Below, one piece after another: positions 1 to 8,784 of a stretch of DNA of 29,936 nt (position 1 is its first letter; the number at the start of each line of letters is the position of its first letter). The stretch is from contig JAQMWT010000640.1 in the NCBI GenBank assembly GCA_029834535.1, forward strand, positions 1-29,936. The letters run 5' to 3'. The notes under the pieces are model-generated. The model was given only the letters and a program-made list of their open reading frames with translations. It was not told the DNA's origin and did not search any database. The position numbers and the translations under genes were made by a program. Origin of the DNA: Chrysophaeum taylorii. Taxonomy: Eukaryota; Sar; Pelagophyceae; Pelagomonadales; Pelagomonadaceae.

Positions 1-339
1 TACTCTTGATCGCCGACTGGCGGTTGCGATGGAGGACGGTGCCTCATGAATCCAGAGCCTTGCGAGGGCATCCGCCCTCCCGGCGTAGGTTGGTAGGTTT
101 GGCAGCCGGAACGTTCGCAGTGGGACGGGGTATGGCCGGGGGGCGAAGACGGAAGGTTATCGGCGAGTTGGTTGTCAGTCACATCGCGGTCTCCTCGTCG
201 CATTGCGACAAGCTTGATGGTCACTCTCCGCCGACCGACCTTTCGGCGCTCCTCGTCTACAGGCCCGTGATTCCGGACTGGCTCCTGTCGGTCCGGCCTG
301 GCTCCCATGCTCGGGAGAGGTCTGAAGTTAGTTAGTTAG
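1..339 (+). mobile_element. short LINE-derived non-autonomous element, copy A
   Basis: This is a close copy of the element at 3058-3425. It begins with the GATCGCCGACT...GGTTGCGATGGAGG 5' signature, which is also found (reverse complement) at the 5' end of the LINE at 14003-17452. It ends with GGAGAGGTCTGAAG followed by three GTTA/TTAG units. It lacks about 25 bases around position 95 that copy B has (the stretch containing CGCCTCCCGGGC). The 3' end carries two hairpins (273-296 and 302-317). It has no meaningful coding capacity. The upstream target site duplication, if any, lies outside the window, and the very first bases may already be flank. Confidence 0.8.
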
Positions 340-359
340 AACTAACGACAGTCATATCC

Positions 360-1985
360 ATGCGCCTACCCATTACTACATTTTGGGAAGCTGCTCCTGC
401 TATTACTTCTATTGGCTGCTACAGAGGCCCCAAACGTGAACGTTTCATCCTGTCATCCTACTGTACGCAATGCCTCAACGATTTGGGGCAGCCTACATTT
501 ATTGCTTCTACAACATATAATTCGAAGTCACAGGCACCTAGTGAACTCCCCACTGAAGTACTGAGTCACCTCGAAATAGATGACCACAAGAAGAATGGTC
601 ACATCCCCATCTCAACTATCACCACTAACATTTGTTGCGCTTGTCACAACACCGATCAGGCGCCCATACAACCTAACGTATGTGCACGTAATGCTACTTC
701 CCTCCAACCCTCCTGTGATGGGTGCTCAGCTGGTCATATACGCGCAACCATCATACGCACGTATCATTTGCCAAAGGAGCTACATACTCTCTTGACTAGC
801 AGTCTAACGCAACATTCGTCACTTGCTCATTTAGTCTTATCAGTAACCGATGCAGCCACAGACTCCACTACTCATTACCATTTGGCACTGGATCTTCGGC
901 TTATTACTCAGATGCACCTGGAGCATCTTAACTTTCTTGTAACGCTCGAGCGAACACAAGCTCGTAAAACTCAGGCTATGTTCAAGCCCACCAAATACCA
1001 CCATGTGATTCATACTGTTATCCAATCGTGGGTACAACACCTTGACGACTACGTATCATCCTCAGACGATACAAAGTCGCCATCACTCTTGGATGTAATG
1101 TCCGGCCCCACCTATACTCCGGCCGAACGTCAAGACTTTCTGCACTTCCTAAACACGAAATACCCCCTACTTGCACAGCATGTGTTGACCGAAACGTCAT
1201 TTAACTACTCACTTCCCTCATCAGAATCTACTCTGGAAATGTCTTCGCCATCGACACACCCTGCTCCTTCTGCCTCGCCTGATGATGTCGATGCATTGCG
1301 TCAACAAGTCGAACAACCCCAGGAAACTCTTCGCCTATATATTCGCAAGGTCAACACCCTCAGCGCAGAGAATCTATCTCTGCGCACAGATCTACAGGTT
1401 GCCTTTGCTTCAATTACCTCCCTGGAAAACCGGCTCTTTCCTCCTACAGCCAATGCACACGTGTTGCTTGTAACACTGTTCAAGATCACAGAGCTACTGT
1501 CTCGCTTAACGCTAACAGCTCATGACCAATATGCCGCCAACCATTCCTCCCCGGACGATCACCTCCATCGTCTGCGTGATAATTTGCTCTCGTGTATTCA
1601 AAGCATTCCCTTCGCATGTGAATCGGAAGACCCTTCTATCCTCTCGGATCCGTTCGCCGAGTCCAACTTTTTGGAAAACCAAATGGACACCCTAAAACTT
1701 GACTGACTAGTGTCATCCCTACGGAATGCTTTACTTGCACTCACGTTTCGTATGGTACCACACCATTCTGCTATTGGCGTTCACCACCTGACAGCAGAAG
1801 CTGACGAAGACGATACCGATACTCTCGAACCAGTAACGTCCACCACCTCAGATAGCTTTAACACACTGTCTGCCGTACCTGTGTTTCGTAATGCTCTGTT
1901 CAAAAGCATGATTCTGATAGCAATGTCGACAGATGCGAGATATGATCAGAACTGGACGAGGATTTCGCGTGAAGTTGTGTTGTAA
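360..1985 (+). pseudogene. unknown coiled-coil protein, ORF interrupted by one in-frame TGA
   Basis: I do not recognise this protein. An ATG at 360, about 20 bases after the tail of short element A, opens 448 codons ending in TGA at 1704-1706. The same frame then stays open for another 90 codons to 1985, so the original product was probably about 540 residues. The N-terminal third is cysteine-rich (CCACHN, then CDGC near residues 95-120). A likely coiled coil lies near residues 308-362 (DALRQQVEQPQETL, then LSAENLSLRTDLQ), preceded by a Ser/Pro-rich linker. No membrane segment is seen. The coiled-coil-after-linker layout resembles the minus-strand ORF at 6445-8432, so both may be structural (gag-like) proteins of unclassified elements, but this is only inference. 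A conventional host gene is possible. Confidence 0.5.
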
Positions 1986-3054
1986 CCGAACCATAGTGGT
2001 GCAGAGCTTCAACGTCAAGCATGGTGCTGGGAGGGACGTGAAAGGAGGTGGGCAAAGGACTCTGCTTGCGGCTATCATTTGGTGGTGGGCATTTATTGCG
2101 CGAGACTAGCGATAACCGCGACGTGTGGCTTTGGCGCAACAGAACTTCGTTTGCAAATGGCAGCATGCGGGATAAAATCGAGCGAGGGTGGAATGCTAAA
2201 ACTTGAGAGGTGTGACCTGCAAGAGACCGACGGAAGAGCGTGGGTGGCTCTGAATTGCGTTGATGACGGAACTTAGTGTCATCACAAATCGTCGGGGATT
2301 TTGTCGTCGGGAGTTGCGTTGAAGCGGGGAGGAACGACGAATGCTCATCAGGTCTTGGCGTGTGACAGAGGTCCTTAGAAAGAGGGACTTCGGTACGTGC
2401 CTTGAATTGAGCTCCGATGTAGCCAGAGTAGCCATAGGAGGCATGACTGATACGAATCGAAACGAATCTTGTCGTCGGTGGAAAACTAATGCGCCCTCGT
2501 AATTCGAACTGGGTGAAATCTTCGAATTGCCGGTGAGACGGAGAGACCATGATTGCGAAACGAGCGCAGAGCCGGGCGGCGGTCGGAGGAGGCGCTTCAG
2601 CGGTGGCTGAGACGACAGTGTTCTGCGTATCTTGAATCAAAAGTTGTTCGGGCATCGTACTGTGCGACAAGCGAGCGTGCGTCTCAGTTGACTGTGAGTG
2701 TACCATGGGTATGGCGCAATGTTCGTAGTCTAAACCGAGAGGGGCGGTGAGCGTGCCGTCGCGAGTGCATAGGAGCCTGTGCGGTGTCTGAGCTGTAATC
2801 GGAATGTGACATATGACGTCATACAAAGCGATGGGAGCTGAATCAGACGTGATGGGACTGGCTATTAGTGCCGGGAAAAGCATGTCGGGGGTAGCGCTCA
2901 GAGAGGAGGGTGGAACGCAGTCCACTTCTATCTTTTTGCCGTGTGTCGCGGTACTATGGACGTAAACATCCGACATGAGGTAAATGCTTGTGTCCCAAAC
3001 GATAATGTGGTTGTAGTCGCATTGTCCCAAACGATAATGTGGTTGTAGTCGCAT
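1900..3054 (-). pseudogene. unknown protein fragment A (ELRGR-motif), 384 codons
   Basis: This is an open minus-strand frame of unknown function. The apparent start ATG at 3054 is not trustworthy, because it lies in a 2 x 32-bp tandem duplication (2991-3054) that shifts the frame and next to the insertion point of short element B. The original gene almost certainly continued upstream past 3426. The middle of the frame has QLLIQDTQNTVVSATAEA and later FELRGRISF. The fragment at 4036-4680 shows the same order of signals (LLEQDT..., then ALRGRISIG about 50 residues on), so the two may be diverged paralogues. The tail is Ser/Pro/Thr-rich with no recognised domain. The last 80 bases run convergently into the plus-strand ORF. 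Confidence 0.35.
2991..3054. repeat. perfect 2 x 32-bp tandem duplication
   Basis: The unit beginning TGTCCCAAACGATAATGTGG occurs at 2991-3022 and again, unchanged, at 3023-3054. Since 32 is not a multiple of three, it shifts the overlapping minus-strand reading frame. The perfect identity implies a recent event. It abuts the target site duplication of the element at 3058. Confidence 0.95.
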
Positions 3055-3437
3055 GGGCCCTTACCCTGATCGCCGACTACGGTTGCGATGGAGGACGGTG
3101 CCTCATGAATCCTGAGCCTTGCGAGGGCATCCGCCCTCCCGGCGTAGGTTGGCACCTATTCGCCTCCCGGGCGGGCCGGTTGGCAGCAGGAACGTTCGCA
3201 GTGGGACGGGGTATGGCCGGGGGGCGAAGACGGAAGGTTATCGGCGAGTTGGTTGTCAGTCACATCGCGGTCTCCTCGTCGCATTGCGACAAGCTTGATG
3301 GTCACTCTCCGCCGACCGACCTTTCGGCGCTCCTCGTCTACAGGCCCGTGATTCCGGACTGGCTCCTGTCGGTCCGGCCTGGCTCCCATGCTCGGGAGAG
3401 GTCTGAAGTTAGTTAGTTAGTTAGTTAGTCGCATGGG
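3046..3437 (+). mobile_element. short LINE-derived element copy B with target site duplication
   Basis: The element proper is 3058-3425 (368 bp). The 12-mer TAGTCGCATGGG stands on both sides, at 3046-3057 and 3426-3437, which is direct evidence of a target-primed insertion. The 5' end reads CCCTTACCCTGATCGCCGAC and the 3' end is a GTTA/TTAG microsatellite. The 5' 200 bases align with the 5' leader of the LINE at 14003-17452 (shared blocks GGTTGCGATGGAGGACGG and GCCTCCCGGGC-GGCCGGTT). The last 70 bases align with the LINE 3' end. No RNA polymerase III A or B box was seen, so this is a LINE derivative rather than a tRNA-type SINE. A 125-codon ORF across it is fortuitous. Confidence 0.9.
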
Positions 3438-3528
3438 AAGGTTGCATTTTGTCTCTGCTGCAGCCAAAAGCTTTGGAGGAAACCAATGGAGAAACCACGA
3501 GCACATGGGTGGCGTCTTGTGGCCAAAG

Positions 3529-3960
3529 TTACTGTGGGAGTGGTTGAGGTGACTCCAACGTAGGATTCCTTCTTGGGTGTGACTCGAGCGTTGCAATGAG
3601 TTCATGCTCGAGATCATAGTCGTCCATTATATGACTTGAGGTGGTCGCAAATGAGCGATACGTCGACCTGGTGTCAGGGGAGACCGAGGTGGTGCAGTGA
3701 CCTGACTGGCTGAGGTAGCCGTGCTGGTAAGATTCCAGCGGGTGCGCATAACTCTGCAGAGTGCTGACTTTGGCTTGTGCCTGATCTGCAGTCGTGCAGG
3801 GAGGCGAGATCGTCTGTGCTAATGCGGATTGCAACGACAGGGAAGGGTCAGGTGCCTGGGGGGCTGAGAGGCGGCCTTTGTCTTCCAGAGGCGCAGGGGT
3901 CAAGCAAAGCTGTAGCTTCGTCTTGTCGTGATCGGATAGGCGCAATGAGCTTGTGCGCAT
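3529..3960 (-). pseudogene. unknown fragment, probably part of the broken minus-strand gene at 1900-5984
   Basis: This 143-codon open minus-strand frame has no recognised domain. It has the same Ser/Thr/Pro/His-rich composition as the frames on either side of it (4036-5984 and 1900-3054) and lies between them in the same orientation. The simplest reading is that it is a piece of one decayed gene. Its C-terminal part is acidic (DDYDLEHELIATLE). A GTAAGT preceded by ACTCAG lies just upstream on the minus strand near 3968-3980 and would fit a splice donor, so an intron cannot be excluded. Confidence 0.3.
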
Positions 3961-4035
3961 GATCGTGGTGCACTTACCTGAGTCTTCATGATGTACCTTT
4001 GTGTCCTGTGGTGGTGCTTCTGCGAGCGGGACATT

Positions 4036-5984
4036 TCATAGGGATTGGTCCATCGGATGGGGTGCATCAGCTATGAATGAGACAGGAGCCAGTAGCAGTG
4101 CAAGGTCGGGTGACAGAACGTGTGCGTGGTCGAGTAATTGAGCGTTGGACCTGAGCATCGTCTGCATAGTCTGGAATCGTGCTGTGCAGTTGGTTTGCTT
4201 TGTCTCGTCTGCTACATCAATGAGCTGCCTGGTGTAGCTGGCCGTTGTGGTCTTATCTTTCGTCTTGTCGGCCAATAGAGACTGCGAGATAGTACTCGTT
4301 GCTATGTGCGAAACTACAAGTAGCTGTTGAGCAGCTGTTGAGAGCTGAGTGCTCTCTTGTCTGGCAGTTTCTGTGGCTTTGGAGTTCCAGAGACATGATT
4401 GCGCAGCTTCAGACGTCTTGGCATTGGGGATTGCCATAAAGTAACTCGTAAGTTCAAAGTCGGACGTCGGAAAATGCATCGAAAGACCTGTGAGGTCACC
4501 AATTGAAATACGCCCTCGTAAGGCGTGCGCGACGTGGTGCGGGCGCGAGCGACTTATGTTGGTGATCTGAAGGTCGGGAGATACGTTGCGGCGCGGAGCG
4601 TCGGTGGAAATGACGAGTGTCGTGGTGTTAGAGGCGGTGACGCGGAGAGCATCGAAAAGCGTGTCTTGCTCCAATAGCAAAAGCGCGTGAGCGGGTGGTC
4701 CGAAGTCAGTACAAAAAGGGGTGTGGCTCGCGGCTGACCTGTCTGCAAGGTAGAGCAGATGTGCGCGTGAGCTGAGATCACGTGGTGGAGAGTATCCGGC
4801 CTGGAATGCTTGGGGTCCAGTGCGGGAATTCGAAAGGAGGGGTCGCCGAAGGAGAGTGCAGTAGAACCAAGGGCGATGTAAGGGTCAGTCCTGCTGGGTG
4901 CATCCTCAATAGCGGAGATGCTGGGACCAGAGCAGTGAGTGCCGTAGTGACCAGGGTTGCCCTTAGGCGTGTAGAGCATTCGAAGGTGCGGGCATGTGAC
5001 ATGCGTCCTCAAATGAGGAGTGACGTGCTGAGCGATAAGATGCTTTTGAGGGAGGCAACGTACGTGACTTGGGTGCATGTTTGTGGTGGAGCCGGCAGCT
5101 GGCGTGGAACGTTTATCGTACATTCCAGTGGTGCGAAAATGCTTACAGAAGTGGTTCAGGTGGAGCGAGTCTGCGCATAGTGCGCGGAGAATGTTTCCTG
5201 AGAGCGCAACGTCGATATTCCGGAGGCAGCGCAAGCGTGTGGCGCCCAGAAGAGAGCTATGCACGGGGACATAAAGGACCGAAGTGGTCGCAATGGAATC
5301 GTGCATAGTTTGCGGCTGATCGGGTCGTTCCGAACTCTCGAAATCTGTGTCTGTTACTGCGGCCATGGGGAAAGCTTTCCATAAGCATGGTCGCGGTGAG
5401 ACATAAGGATCGGCAGCCGAAAGGATTGAGTCCTCTGACTGAAAGTTGTGGAGCGGGTGATCATGTGCTGCGACTGGTGCTCGTGCGAAGACATCCATCG
5501 AATCGTGAAATGGTGATCGCAGATGGGTCCATGCAACCTGCCGAGCAGTGTCATCCTGTGCATCCGGCCGAGAAGGTGGATGGTGGGTGCAGCAGCGAGC
5601 GCCGGTGGGCGGCAGTGCGCGCCTGTCTTCGGGGAGAGGAGGCGGCGAGGCGGAACCAGCTTCAAAGTGATCGGGGGCTGCTGATCGAGAGATATCGAAC
5701 AAGGCGGGAGTGCCTGGTGAATCTGAGCTGATACCTGCAGGTGCGGTGAGTGCCTGCGAGTATGTTGACCGTGGGACCGTTGACAGCGTGTCTTGTCCTT
5801 GTGGATACGGCATTGCTGGGGCATTGGTTATGGTGCTTTGATCAGGTGGCTGATCTGAAATGGTCGAGGAGACCATCTTCGAGACTAGTGAAGTGGGTCT
5901 TGCTTCTTCGCTGTATGCATCATACCAGGGGGCTGAATCCGAGGGGATGTTGTCAGTGTCCTGTGGCTCTTGTGCCTGGGGCAT
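4036..5984 (-). pseudogene. unknown protein B, frameshifted, about 650 codons
   Basis: An ATG at 5984 opens 476 codons to 4554. A second frame, 4036-4680, overlaps it and continues the same composition, so a one-base frameshift near 4690 best explains the pair. The N-terminal 180 residues are Pro/Ser/Asp-rich and look disordered. Around residues 285-345 there is a striking His/Cys cluster (repeated HL, HV, HLR, CPHL and CADSLHLNHFCKH) that could bind metal, but it matches no zinc-finger spacing I know. The C-terminal frame carries ALRGRISIGDLTGLS and a Gln/Thr/Ser-rich helical tail. No transmembrane segment is seen. Function is unknown. It may be a structural gene of an unclassified element or a decayed host gene. 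Confidence 0.4.
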
Positions 5985-6038
5985 AGAATACGGCGGAGCC
6001 TTGGGTCCTTGAGTGTGGTTGCCATAGTCGATGTAGGC

Positions 6039-6450
6039 GTAATAACTAACTAAATAACTTCAGACCTCTCCCGAGCATGGGAGCCAGGCCGGACCGGCAG
6101 GAGCCGGTACGGTATCACAGAGGAAAATCACGCAGTTGGGGCAGAGGCGAGGGACGAGGACGGACTTGTTGATGGTGGACCGCCACTTCGCGCGGTCTTG
6201 TGCGAGGTCGTGCGAAAGCGTCGCAGGCCGCGGACGTGTTGGTCCACGAACAATCGACCTGTCCGTCGCGTTCTGCCCAACCGAGCGAACCCCATCCCAG
6301 CGCGGACTTTCCGGGTGCTAACCGGCCAGCCCGGGAGGCGAGCAGGCACCGTCTCACTCCGGGACGGCCGGGGCCGCCGCAGGGAGCAAGCGTGTTAGGC
6401 GCCGTCCTCCATCGCAACCGCCGGTTAGCGATCGCAGGGTTAGGGTAATA
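6039..6450 (-). mobile_element. internally deleted LINE copy
   Basis: The element is about 6045-6444, in minus orientation. Its 3' part (6045-6213) matches the 3' end of the LINE at 14003-14161. Its 5' part (about 6217-6444) matches the LINE 5' end at 17228-17452. About 3.07 kb of coding sequence is therefore missing, with a clean junction near 6213-6217 (TGCGAAAGCGTCGCAG). The tail is (GTTA)n-like, and a short GTAATA duplication flanks it (6039-6044 and 6445-6450). Both 3' hairpins are present. Unlike the short elements A and B, this copy is close to the LINE in sequence and is a simple deletion derivative. Confidence 0.85.
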
Positions 6451-8432
6451 CTCGGGAACATCTCGAGGTGTCTTGTTCTTTGACTTGTCGAAAGTGGGAA
6501 CGAGGTGGCTTGGTGTTCCTTCGACAAGGGTGCTTCCTGGGCCGTTGTGCCCGAAGTGAGAATAAACCCTTGTGCATGTCTTGGCAGCATGATGGTGAGC
6601 ATGACCATCAGGCAAAGAGCTGTCTTGTGATAGTTCGGAACTTGTTGACTCTTGATGTTGGTGGTCTTGTTTCTTGGTGGAACTTTGCACGTGATGATCG
6701 TCGCTGGTGGTAGAGGTACGATCGCCGGTGTTGAATGTACGCCCTCGCAACTCGGACGCGGGGATGTGGTCGAGTTGGAATGAACCAGGTGGCTGAAAAG
6801 GCGAGCGGGTGCGAATGGGTTCAGGGGGTGCCAGAGAGGCGAAGAGTGATTTGGCAGAGGAGGAGGGGCCAGAGATGGCGGGGGGTTGAGAACTGTTATA
6901 CGGAGTGGGTGTTGAACCAGGAGAACCAGGTCCGGGGCATCCGTGGAGGTGGTGATGATACTCGGGGAGAATGGGGGGGGGGCATTGGAGGTTGGTTCGG
7001 AAGGGGATGAGGGTTGGTTGTGGATGGGGAAAGGAGGTAAAAGATGCGATGCAGCATCTTGGGTGGGGTGGGTGGCATCCAATGAGGTAAGAATGGTTTG
7101 GAGGACGGCGTTGATGTCAAGGTGGGAGCTGCGGATGTCAGCGTGGGCAGTTTCGAGTGCCTTGAGCTGGGTGTGGGTGAGATGGAGTTCGGCTTGGGTG
7201 GAGACCAGTTCGTCGGCTTGGATGGCGAGCTGGGCAGTGGCGAAAGCCAGGGCGGCGTCGGTGGTGGTGAGTTTGTTGGCTGTGGAGGACAAAGCGTCAT
7301 CCTTGCGAATGAGCACGGCCTTAGTTGCGGCCAATTCAGCGGTTTGGGAGCGGAATGCAGCCGTAGTGGTGGCCAACTCGCGTTGGAGCGCAGACGGATG
7401 TGCATTGGAACTTGGAGAAAGGATGTGGAGTGTTGCTTGAGTGGGGACGGAGGAATGGTCGTAGTCGTGGAATGCATAGTCACGCGGGTGGAGGGGCAAA
7501 TCGTAGGAGCAGCGACTTTCGGAAGGTGAGGAAGGTCTGTCAGGAGGGTCCGATGGTTGGGCGGCAAGAACTTGAGCCGCGGAAGGAGCTGTGGTAGAAA
7601 TGGAAGTACCGGGGCCGTCGTGGCCGTAGGTGGCATGGTCTTGTGGATGGAGAGGAAAGTCCGGAGGAGAGCGACTTGCGGAAGATGATGGATATCGCAC
7701 AAGGGATTCCGACAGTGGGGCGGCAGGAGCTTGAGCCGCGGTGGGGGCTTGGTCAGGGATGAAGGTGCCGGGGCCGTCATGGCCGTATATGGCATGATCA
7801 TCAAGAAGATGAGTGGTGCTGCGAGAGGGTTGACGAGGATGTTGGGGAACTTGTATATGTGGTGTAGCGGGAGTCGCCGATAGTGGGGAGTTAGACTCCA
7901 GTGAAGGAGGTGGCGGCTCTGGTGGGGTTGGTGGAGTGAAGGGAGTAATGTTTATTGGTGGTGGTGTGTTCAAAATTGCTGGTGCAATATTTGAACAAGG
8001 TGGAGTGTCCTCGTGAATGTGGGGTGTGCCAGGTTGTGGATTAACCTTGGCTATGCCTGGGTCCGGAGGGAAGGCAGTGGGGTCTGAGACTTTGCCGTGG
8101 GGTGTTTGACATCCGGTGTGGTTGTCGGCATGAGGGGGGGTGACCATCGAGATGATCGGGTCTTGGGTCGCGACTTCGCGAGAAGTTTGCTTGTGCTTAA
8201 GGGGAGTTGCCGTATGAACAGCTGGTTGGGGAGCTTGTTCAAGTTGCACGTCTTGATCGAGTTGCACGTCTTGATCGAGTTGCTCGTATTGAGCTGCGAT
8301 TGCGGCAGCGAATTTTTCGGCGAGCGCAGCTCTTTCGGCAGCGTGTTTGGCTCTTAAGGTTGTGGTCGTGAGTCGCCATCGTTGTTGGGGTTGCGTTTTG
8401 CGCGTTGTTGGTTGCCTTTCACACTTTTTCAC
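6445..8432 (-). CDS. unknown coiled-coil, proline-rich protein C
   Basis: This is a long minus-strand frame of about 660 codons before it runs into the deleted LINE. The first in-frame start is a GTG at 8432 inside a 10-bp tandem repeat and no ATG lies nearby, so the true start is uncertain or the 5' end is lost. In order, it contains an Ala/Glu helix with three LDQDVQ-type hexapeptides, a Pro/Thr-rich region, and two to three repeats of 53 residues carrying YGHDGPGT. These are followed by a long Ala/Thr/Leu coiled coil (residues about 350-450, ELAATKAVLIRKDDAL and similar) and another Pro/Ser region. A hydrophobic stretch (TALCLMVMLTIML) lies near the C-terminus. An alternative frame at 6445-6750 carries SELRGRTF, a motif also seen in fragments A and B, so a frameshift near 6800 is possible. 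I cannot assign a function. Confidence 0.45.
7609..7820 (-). repeat. 159-bp in-frame coding repeat
   Basis: The block CCGGGGCCGTCRTGGCCGTA occurs at 7609 and at 7768 within similar surroundings, giving a 159-bp (53-codon) period inside the ORF of protein C. A third, more diverged unit lies just below it. On the minus strand each unit reads DHA-YGHDGPGT followed by an Ala/Pro/Ser spacer. Preservation of the frame suggests the repeat arose while the gene was under selection. Confidence 0.8.
8243..8296 (-). repeat. 18-bp tandem repeat encoding LDQDVQ
   Basis: GTTGCACGTCTTGATCGA is present at 8243-8260 and 8261-8278, followed by a degenerate third unit. Eighteen bases are six codons, so the ORF is preserved. 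Confidence 0.9.
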
Positions 8433-8600
8433 ACTTTTTCACCAGTAGCAAGCGATGAAACTTAACTACGGTCTTGAAACTTTCAGGAACTTCAGGAGAT
8501 TGCTCTTGCCTGGAAATCCTGGGCCTTTGTCCGAGACGTCGATCGAGATCGATGTCTTTCGGAGGACGTTTCTCTACCAGTACCGGACTGGGTCCAAACC
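8433..8600. other. non-coding stretch upstream of the minus-strand ORF
   Basis: No supported gene. It contains a 2 x 10-bp repeat (ACACTTTTTC at 8421-8440) at the ORF edge and an imperfect inverted stretch around GATCGAGATCGATG (8539-8552). I see no terminal repeat here. Confidence 0.4.
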
Positions 8601-8784
8601 TAGGGAATAGTAAAAATCACTGTGCCTCTGGTAGAGAATGGTGGCAGTGGTAGTGCTGCCTTTCGTCCTGTCCTCTAACGACACAAAGAGCAGCACGGTG
8701 TACGACACAGCGATTTTGTGGTTGAAATGTGAGTGTGAGGTTAAGGGGGGGGGGGTTCCTAACCCTAAATGGAATTTTATATCT
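8601..8784 (-). repeat. LTR-like module after the gag pseudogene
   Basis: Starting at TAGGGAATAGTAAAAATCACTGTG, this sequence matches the two tandem modules at 18104-18404 next to the Copia element (shared blocks GGTAGAG, CTGCC, TGTCC, ACGGTGT, ACACAGCG). At the edge facing the gag frame, both places read, on the minus strand, AGAGATA-AAAATT then TTAGGGTTAG and a C run. It therefore looks like the start of a shared LTR. A run of ten or more G lies near 8746-8757. Confidence 0.6.

Noticed and set aside
3968..3980. splice donor CAG/GTAAGT on the minus strand as proof of an intron
   Set aside because: No matching acceptor could be chosen, and the gene is frame-broken elsewhere. I mention it only as a possibility.
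6431..6450. GGGTTAGGG as telomere remnant
   Set aside because: Only one and a half units, and it is part of the element's 5' end (compare CCCTTACCCTG at 3058). An interstitial telomere is not needed to explain it.
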